Below, one piece after another: positions 56,759 to 64,000 of a stretch of DNA of 64,000 bases (position 1 is the stretch's first letter; every line of letters begins with the position of its first letter). The notes beneath the pieces were generated by a model. It made no database searches. It had not been told where the DNA came from and saw only the letters and a list, made by a program, of their open reading frames with translations. The stretch comes from Tolypocladium sp. Sup5 PDA-1 (lineage: Eukaryota; Ascomycota; Sordariomycetes; Hypocreales; Ophiocordycipitaceae). The position numbers were made by a program, and so were the translations under genes. Location of the stretch: the NCBI GenBank assembly GCA_000750105.3, contig JPHH03000010.1, positions 620,001 through 684,000 of the forward strand. The letters run 5' to 3'.

Positions 56759-58331
56759 GGTCTCGTCCTGCTATCGTCATGGCGGGGCGGCGAAGCGGAT
56801 TGTGGTGTCGTGTCTCGGCTCAGCAGCAAGAGAGGGCCCGCCTTGGGAGAGTAAGAGTGCGAGACACGGGGGCCCAGCAGAGCTGAGAGAAGAGGAGAGA
56901 AGAGGAGAGAAGAGGAGGAGGAGGAGGAGGAGGAACGACGTACGAGTCCATGATGGTGGACGAGGGGCACAGAGTTTGGTTTGATCTGCTGGCCTGGCCT
57001 TGCCTTCCCTGCCTTGCCTTGCCTTGCCTTGGCCTCGCCTATTGGACCAAAGCCAAGCGGATGGAGGCGGCAAGACGAGACGAAATGGAGCGCGGACGAG
57101 GCAAGGAAGCCGCTGGAGTTGCAGCAGCCGCGAGAGTTTGCGCCGCCGTCTGAGATTTCGCCGTCGTCTTCGATCGCCTAGGTTCGTCGCCACACGGCAG
57201 CGCGACAGCCCGACCCAATCAGCACCAGCAATCGGCGACGACGATGCGAGCAGCCAGGAGCGGATTCGAGCAGAGGGAGCGAATTGCTGGAGCGCTCGTC
57301 AGGTCTGCATGGCGCGAGGAGCTGCACGGGCCGCACGTTGTTGGGCGTCGGTTCGCACGGTGCAGGCCGCTGTCGCTTCTCGCTGATGCTCTGAGCCCCT
57401 GAGGCCTTCGTTTGTCGGAGCAGCGGTTCGATGCACGGCGGGCAGCGATAGGGTTGAGGGAGCAGCCGACGCTGGCTGAGGGTATATTATGTACGAGTAT
57501 GTATGTACGGAGGCAGCTGTACGGAGACGGGTGGAGAAATTACGAGCTTCCTGAGGGAGGAGACAGGAACAGGCGGCGCTTCGTGTGGAGAAGCGGTTGA
57601 GAGGCGAGCCGAATCCGACGACGATGACGGTGGCACCTTGGCACCGCAGCTCGACAGGGATCACATCGTTAGCGCATGCACTTGGAGCCACCATTCGATA
57701 GCTACCACAGCCCCGAAGAAGTAGCACGAGAATAGGACTTGTTGTTTAAGATGACATGTTTCCTCTAGCCAATGTACTCGTAGAAAACGCATTACTACAC
57801 GCTGCTGCTGTCTTAAGAATGGCAAGCGCCTTGTTACTGTAATATCACAATGACATAAGGACGCGGATGGCTGCCCGCACCCCAAGGCGAAACGCTCGGC
57901 GCGTGCCGGCGCTTAAAAAGGAAGAACTGTTCCGGACGCCTCGTGATGAGGAGCATTCAATTGGTCGTGAGAAAGAACAAAGTCTACGTATGCAAAAGTG
58001 CGGCAAGGGTCAAGTTGATCGTCAACCTAGGCTTGCTCGGGTACCTACCTACCTGACGGGGGCATAAGAGGTCCTCGTGTTTTCTGGGCACCGTCCTGCC
58101 CCTACTCTACATGACACTCGTATTTCCATCTACGTCACTAGAAGCACGGGGCATTTGTCTTGGCTTTGTTCTTGATCGGGGTTACACCTAAAATACCCCC
58201 CTTACCTGTAACTGCAGGTGATCGTACACGGCCGCCTGGCCCATGATATTCTGTGTGTGGTGATGTCGTACCTAGTGTACACGATGCAATCATACAATGC
58301 TTCAACGGCCCCCATCAGCCGCAGCAAGCCC
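56759..58331. other. Intergenic region with simple repeats upstream of SEC2
   Basis: 1.57 kb. It holds the AGGAGAGAAG-type tract at 56885-56933, CCTTG repeats at about 57010-57032, and otherwise no supported coding sequence. The COA6 3' end lies at its far side. Confidence 0.5.
56885..56933. repeat. Purine-rich GAGAAGAG / GGA simple repeat
   Basis: Three near-copies of AGGAGAGAAG run into a GGA/AGG triplet array. On the SEC2 coding strand this is a CT-rich tract upstream of the start codon, a common fungal core-promoter feature. Confidence 0.85.
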
Positions 58332-58742
58332 TCACCTCACCTTCTTCCTCTCCAGCATATCCTGTATATCCTCCCTCCCCTTTCCCTTCTCGCCCGCGCC
58401 CCCCTCGGGCGCAAACGTCGTCTGCACGCTCATCTCCTGCGCGCCCTGCCTCCGCAGCTCGTCCAGCCTCCGCCGCCGCTGCACGTCCGCCACGCGCCAC
58501 TGCTTGAAGTACTTGACCCACGCCGCCGCGCAGTCGCGCTCGAAGTCGGCGCCCTCGCGCGGGCAGGCGCGCTGCGCGGCCGCGGCGTCCTTGCTTGCGT
58601 CGAGGATGTCGTGCGCGTCCAGGCACCCGAAGTAGGCGTCGCGCGCGGCCCAGCACTGCAGCCGCTCGGCGCGAGTGGGGATGGCGTCACCCGAGCGGAT
58701 GGCATCGCCGCGGGTGTCGGAGGAGAAGGGCCACCAGCCCAT
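58332..58742 (-). CDS. COA6: Cytochrome c oxidase assembly factor 6 (COA6)-like
   Basis: Single exon, 136 aa, starting MGWWPFSSDTR. The twin-cysteine helix pair is C30-x9-C40 (CWAARDAYFGC) and C60-x10-C71 (CPREGADFERDC), the CX9C/CX10C arrangement of COA6, followed by WVKYFKQWR. Such proteins are imported and oxidised by the MIA40 pathway in the mitochondrial intermembrane space and help deliver copper to Cox2. An upstream GTG in frame was not used. The last third (MSVQTTFAPEGGAGEKGKGR) is charged and less conserved. Divergent from SYS1. Confidence 0.9.
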   Translation of the reverse strand: MGWWPFSSDTRGDAIRSGDAIPTRAERLQCWAARDAYFGCLDAHDILDASKDAAAAQRACPREGADFERDCAAAWVKYFKQWRVADVQRRRRLDELRRQGAQEMSVQTTFAPEGGAGEKGKGREDIQDMLERKKVR

Positions 58743-59466
58743 CGTGGCTTGTAGGATGATGGAAATGGGTTTGTAGATGTGGTAATGGGCGAGGGTTGTC
58801 ACGGAGGGGAGCTCTCGCGCGTTGCAAGGCCCAGGCGGGAAGGTTTCGGATTGGAGCGTGTGGAGGCGTCGAATTTCTCAAAAATAGGCGTCTTCGCTGA
58901 ATTCGTGTGTAGTTGGTTCAATGCCTCCCGTTGCGGCGTTGGCTATAGCTTCGATGGCATGTGTATGCACTCGGAAGTCGAAGCTTTCTCGTCTCGAGCC
59001 CATGACGACCAGCGCGGCAGAATCCCGGGCGGTGAACCCCATCCGTCCTAGCGCCACGGGGAAATTCCGCCAGGACACCTGTAGACCACTCGAGGCAAGC
59101 TGTCCAGGCCGCGGCTTCCTCTGCAGACAGACCGTCCAACTTGCAACAACCTCCTTGCGCCTTGCAGTCTCGTGACCCTCACGACGCGACTGGGTCAGCT
59201 GCACTATTCTCCCTTTTGCACTGCTCCAAGCACTAGCCGTCACTTTGTTTCCCCTGCGCGTTTGAAAGCGAGTCGGCACGGGTCCCTGGTTTGAGCGTCG
59301 CGGCGCATCTGCTTGCTGGCGTTGGTTCGAGAGACGGGGAGACATGCGACGACGATAGCCTCCATCACCGACGACACCCTCATCTCGCTCTGCATCCTCC
59401 CGTAAATCGGTCTCCAGCGCTTCTTAACCCCCTTCTCAGGGCTACGAGGCGCAACAACACCACGTC
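58743..59466. promoter_or_regulatory. Divergent promoter region of COA6 and SYS1
   Basis: 724 bp between the start codons, with no supported coding sequence on either strand. Confidence 0.45.
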
Positions 59467-60208
59467 ATGCCCCGACGGAGACGCCCCCCCCGCGCCGGCG
59501 CGCTCTCGGAGCTCCAGCCCCTCAAGATCGCCTCCCAGATCGCCATCCTCCAGGCGCTCTTCTACGCCGCCGCCCTGGTCCTGATGCTCTTCACCGCGCT
59601 CGTTACAGGCATGTCCTTTAGCCTCGACATGGTCCTCGGCTGGGACGGCGTACGCGGCGACACGACACGGGGGTGGCTCATGTCCTTTGTCTGGATCATC
59701 GACGGCGGGCTTTGCGTGTACGTTGCCCCCTTTCCTTATGGTTCCTTTCCGGAGGTGACTGCTAGAGGATATGCTAACATGGGTGTTCTCATCTGGCAGG
59801 GCCGTTGCCATCGTCGTCCTCATCGCCCGCAGCAAGCTTGTCCCCGACTTCGCCATCACCGTCCACTTCCTCCACCTCGTCCTCACCACCCTCTACACCC
59901 GCTCCCTGCCCCGGCACTCCATGTGGTGGGCCACCATGCTCGGCTCCGCCGCCGCCTCTGTCGCCCTCGGCATGTGGGGGTGCCGCTACCGCGAGCTCCA
60001 GCCCGTCTTCTTCGGCGGCGGGCGCATCCTCGGCTCCAGCACCACCGCCACTCCGTCAAACGCCCAGTCTGCCGCAGAAGAGGGCGCGATGGGTGCCCCG
60101 ACCGATGACGACGACGACGAGTCCGGCTTCTCGCGCGGGAGGGGCCGCGGACGGGGCCGGGACGGGGCGGGAGAGTACGAGATGATGCACATGAAGCAGG
60201 GGACGTGA
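59467..60208 (+). CDS. SYS1: Golgi trafficking protein SYS1
   Basis: Exons 59467-59717 and 59800-60208 give 219 aa. The sequence follows Sys1 throughout: LQPLKIASQIAILQALFYAA, the loop FSLDMVLGWDGVRGDTTRGW, IARSKLVPDFAITVHFLHL, and LGMWGCRYRELQPVFFGG. Four transmembrane helices are expected. Sys1 receives the ARF-like GTPase Arl3/ARFRP1 on the late Golgi and so recruits golgins. The C-terminal tail after about residue 170 is disordered, with an Asp run followed by SRGRGRGRGRDG, which is a lineage-specific extension. Confidence 0.95.
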
Positions 60209-60638
60209 TGGACACGGCTGGCTCTAGAAAAGGGGACGATATTGAAGTGGGAATCGTCACACAGCGCTGCGTGTAGAGAGATTTTGGAATAGCGTGCATT
60301 GCTCGGCGTTTGGGACGGATGTACACTACTCACGCGAATTGTTCGCGAAAGGGGGCCTGTCGAGACTTGTACGCCCCCAGGCTTGAAGAATAAATAGACG
60401 TACGTACTTCGTATAAGGGGAGCGATTTCGGTCATGCCACCCCGCGTCTAGAGCGAAATTCACCAGTATCTAGAGCAGACGGTGTGGTGGGTGGATGAAA
60501 CTACATCTGAGATTCAGCCTGTATGTTAGTAGATACCTAGAGCCCTTCGCTCGAATATCCCCTGAGCAAGTTCCAGCCGTACATGCGTGCATATCCCCTT
60601 TCGCCCTGATGCATGTACAAATACATGTCCTCGTCCCG
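60209..60638. other. Convergent intergenic region of SYS1 and CFT2
   Basis: 430 bp of 3' flanks with an AATAAA for SYS1 at 60389-60394; nothing else seen. Confidence 0.55.
60389..60394 (+). promoter_or_regulatory. Candidate polyadenylation signal of SYS1
   Basis: AATAAA about 180 nt after the SYS1 stop codon on the coding strand. Confidence 0.35.
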
Positions 60639-63578
60639 TTACGCGCCGGCCACGACCGCCAACCCCTGGTAGATGGCCCTCTTGACCTCGTACAGCGTGC
60701 TCCTCCTGCCCACCGTCGGCACGCCCACAGATTCCACCTCGACCCTCCCCTCCGCTGTCTTTCTCACCGCGACCGTCCCGTCAACCACGAGCATGCCCTC
60801 GCCTCTAAACTCCGCCCCGTGGCCGGAGCCCTGCATCGCGCGCCGCAGGTCCGCAAGCCGCAGGTCGCCGACGTGCAGCGGCTGGGCAGCCGTGCGAGCC
60901 GCGGAGAGGAGATTCGCGGGGACGACGTTGAGTGTGGGTAGGGGGATGGCGGGTGCGGATGTTGAAGTGAGCGTGAGAGCGGTGGACGAGGATGGTTCGG
61001 TTTTCTGCCGCTTGGACGGATTCTCATCGTCAGGGGGCGGAGAGCTTTCCGACTCTTTAACTGGAGTGAGGAGCTGGCCGCTGATAGTGACGATACTCAG
61101 GCCGCGGACGTTCTGCCACTTGAGCTTCTTGACCAACGGGTCCGCCAGCCTGACGACCCAAGCGTTGGTATCGACACTGGCATCGACCCAGACGCCGACC
61201 TCGGGGGTAAACACATCTACCGCCTTGTCGCCGTCCACGCCCAGCGCTGCCCGACAGTCTGCCGCAAGGGCCATCGTCTCGTCTCGGTTTCCGCCCACCA
61301 GGATCAGCTTCCGCGGCTGAATCAGGGGTATGAGCATGTCCAAGCTTCGCCTATCGTGTAGGCCGCTAAAGTCGACAAATGCGATGCGGAGGTTGGCCGT
61401 TATCGTTTCGGAGTTGTAGATGAGCTTGGATGGGCCAGCCGGCTCTTCAGGTTCTGTGTCCTCCACGGTGTCTAGATCGTCGTGTTCGAACCCATCTGCC
61501 GCGGCGGTTCTGTCCGCCTCGTCTGCCGCCTGAGCCTTGTTCATTTGTGTCCGCCTGTTGGGCCCAGAGTGGTTCTTTGCAATGTCGTCCCACTTGCGTT
61601 TCTTGCCCAGCTTGTCATCCTCAGCAGTCATGTTGCCCCCGTCAGCATTATCCTCCTCCTTCTCTTCCGCCCTCAGATAGTCCTCTGGTCGAATGAGGTC
61701 TCCAAAGTCGTCGTTCCTCTTCCTCCTGATGGCGATGGGGAACGACCTCTCTCGGCCCTTCTTCCCTCGCGAGTCGAAATCGTACACGCCCTTTTTCTTT
61801 ATCAATACATTAATGCCGAGGTCCTCATCCTTGAGCACCACGTTCTTGCGGCCAGCCTGGCCCAGTGTGGCGGACACAGTCAGCGCTTTGCCCTGCTGCT
61901 GGCCATCCTCGTCCTCCGAATCAGATGACGATTCCGAGGATGCGTCGTCAACATCGGCAGACGCTTCCAGTGCTGCAGCTCCGCCTACCTGCTGCGTCGC
62001 CTGAAGCTGCCTCTGAGTGGCGAGCCACTGTTGGTACACTGCGAGCTCATCACCCTCCACGGGCTGGCGAGTTGCTTCGCGAATTTCCAGCTCCCGACCG
62101 CCGCCGTAGACCATCTCGACATTGTCTCCGCCACCGGTCTGCTCCACAGATACACCGTCCCGCCTCTCCTTCCACCATTCCCACAGAGTCCTCGCAGCAG
62201 AGGGGCTATCATCCTTGACCATGCTAGGCCGATCCGTCAAAATCACCAAGTTCTTCGAATCCTGCGCCAGCCCCTTGAGTAAATCCTTGGAGAAGCCCCA
62301 CTCCATGCTCGTGTCGCTAGCCAGGATAACGCGACCTCCTGTTTCGCCTTTATCGTTGCTGCGACTCAGTAATTTGGCAATCTGTGCCTTTCGTTCGACA
62401 AGCCGTAGGTACTTGAAGTCAAATGGCCCGCCTTCCTTCTTCTCGTTGGCGCCATTGACCCTCCGCTGGCCTTCTGCAAAGGCTTCAAACTCTTGCACAA
62501 TATTGTTGTCCATCCACTCGAGCATGCTCCTGGCATATCGCATGGTGCTCGACATGTTTCGGCCCGCCAGATAGAGCTTCGCCGACTTCAAGGACCCGTC
62601 TGAAGACGAGACGTCGGCTCTCCATGCATGCTCCAGAAGGTACGACATTTCCAAGACTCTGGCGCTGGAATCAACGGGGATGAGGACGGTGCCTCCTTTG
62701 GAAACACAAGCCTTGATCGTGTCGATCAAGTGCTCGTCTCGCTTGACGCGGCCACCAGCCTGTGCGCTCTTCTGCGCTCCACGGCTGCTGCAAATCAGGG
62801 CAGTCGGCTTGCGCAACTGCTCAATGACCTCGGCACCACCGCCTCCAGCTCCTCCGAGCCAAGCCGCGCCTGCAAACACATTTTCTCGTGCTTGGTTCCA
62901 GTCCACCGCGTAGACAATCGACTCCAGGCCATGCTGAATGTGCCATATTGTGCCACCGAGCGTATGTCCCGAGTTGTATGCAGTAATTGTGAGTCCATTC
63001 AGCGGTGGAGAGAACGGTGACGGTAGCGGCTGGTGCGGTTGGGAGTATTTCAAGGGCTGTATGAGAGCAAAGTATCGGGCAATCTCCTCCGGGGTGGGAG
63101 ACTGGAGGAGGAGGTTCTGCGCAGTCGTCGCAGTCTGGGAATACGCATACGCAATATCGGAGAGCGCGCCCTGGCGGATGGTGGTGGAAGCGGCGGGCGT
63201 CGACGAGTAGAGGTCCTGGGTCAGGGAGCGTCCCAGGTCGATGACCGGTCGAGTCGCGTAGGCGGGGATGCGCGTAAAGAGGGGAAAGTTTTTGCAGCAG
63301 TGGACGTATGCGGCAAGATGCGATGCTGTTGCGTGCGTGAGGAGGACCAAGGACAGCGTTGGTACTTGTCTACCGCGCCAAAGCCCGTCAGCGACGCCGC
63401 AGTCGGGATGGGGTTGCTGTTCAATAACTCACTTCTCCAGCTCTTCCAGCTTCTTCACGTCAAACGACTCATCCCACCCCAGGTCGACGAGCAGCTTGAC
63501 CCCTCCATCGAGCTCCAGGAGGGATTGCGATGCCGTCGACTCCGAGAGGGCGCCCTGGAGGGGGCAGAAGGTGAACAT
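60639..63578 (-). CDS. CFT2: Cleavage and polyadenylation factor subunit CFT2 (CPSF100)
   Basis: Exons 63433-63578 and 60639-63369 give 958 aa. The start MFTFCPLQGALSESTASQSL and LLVDLGWDESFDVKKLEELE open the metallo-beta-lactamase fold. Exon 2 continues QVPTLSLVLLTHATASHLAA, YNSGHTLGGTIWHIQHG, then the beta-CASP region (GGTVLIPVDSSARVLEMSYLLE and ILASDTSMEWGFSK). The usual H-x-H-x-D-H zinc motif is replaced (THATASH), as expected for the catalytically dead CPSF100 branch rather than the CPSF73 endonuclease. The C-terminal half has acidic, Ser-rich inserts. It works as a scaffold for pre-mRNA 3'-end cleavage. The exon 2 acceptor (GGTAG) was chosen because it alone keeps the frame. Confidence 0.94.
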
Positions 63579-64000
63579 GATGGGTGGCCCACGGCAGTGA
63601 GAGCGACGGATCTCAGCACAATACGACTAGCATCGTTTCTCTGTGGCGTAAACGGAAGAAAGAGGAGGCGACGGTGATGTAATGCCGCGGCTACGACATG
63701 GCATCCGTTACCGAGAGGGAGGGCGGGCGCTCTATCGTGTCGCGTCAAAGAAGCGTGGCTAAAATCGGAGCTATCGCATTCGCTGTTATCTCGAGACCTT
63801 ATTTCAGCTCCGGATCGGCACATCGTATCCCCGCCGGCGGACCGGTGTTTGGCTGTGCTGGCCTACCCTAGACCTTCGAGCCCAAAATACATAGTACTGC
63901 ATCAAACCAGGATCTGCATGCGAGCGGGGCTTCAACATCCGCGGGCGGGGCGACACTCCATCCATCCCGTCGTTTTCAGGGTCTCGCCGTCGCTCACGAA
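63579..64000. other. CFT2 upstream region, window edge
   Basis: 422 bp upstream of CFT2; expected promoter sequence, and no other gene is seen before the window ends. Confidence 0.5.

Overview
The window is nuclear DNA of a filamentous ascomycete, most likely a Sordariomycete; I lean to Hypocreales, but that is inference. Coding sequence is broken by short spliceosomal introns (about 50-90 nt, GTRAGT-type donors, YAG acceptors). Gene families include Zn2Cys6 regulators, MFS permeases, a salicylate-hydroxylase-type monooxygenase and fungal forms of RIM2, SNX3, SF3A1, PMT1, SEC2, COA6, SYS1 and CFT2. I rebuilt exon models by hand from splice sites, reading-frame phase and family motifs. I found no rRNA, tRNA or CRISPR.

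Layout. 1-1564: the 3' end of a RIM2-type mitochondrial carrier and a small secreted repeat protein on the minus strand. 3638-14650: a candidate catabolic cluster with a Zn2Cys6 regulator, an FAD monooxygenase, an orphan 119-aa alpha/beta protein, a fumarylacetoacetate-hydrolase (FAH) family enzyme with a GC-AG intron, a DUF3500 protein and a DHA1 MFS transporter. It is followed by a GNAT acetyltransferase (14953) and a membrane-anchored multicopper oxidase (16012). 19257-23231: a secreted phospholipase C and a sugar permease broken by a one-base frameshift. 25455-34174: two GNAT proteins, a decayed sulfotransferase-like relic, a sulfatase with a 7-nt exon and a Ca2+/H+ exchanger that needs a 3-nt exon. 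34457-35671: a phytanoyl-CoA-dioxygenase-like enzyme. 36000-38045: gene-poor DNA with direct repeats, an orphan terminal exon and an AT-rich, RIP-like island. 38046-44756: a sulfonate-type locus with an anion permease, a TauD/JLP1 dioxygenase and a monocarboxylate-type permease.

From about 45.9 kb to the end the window becomes conserved housekeeping genes: SNX3 (endosomal sorting), SF3A1/PRP21 (U2 snRNP), PMT1 (O-mannosylation, with a C-terminal RDEL), SEC2 (Rab GEF), COA6 (cytochrome oxidase assembly), SYS1 (Golgi trafficking) and CFT2 (mRNA 3' processing). The window is therefore an accessory, metabolism-rich block joined to a core block.

How the genes may work together (inference): the regulator, monooxygenase, FAH-family hydrolase and transporter suit uptake, hydroxylation and carbon-carbon cleavage of an aromatic acid or derived acylpyruvate, but no ring-cleavage dioxygenase was found. 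The DUF3500 and 119-aa proteins are then candidate unknown steps. The sulfatase, TauD-like dioxygenase, anion permease and sulfotransferase relic give the 26-44 kb stretch a sulfur-scavenging flavour.
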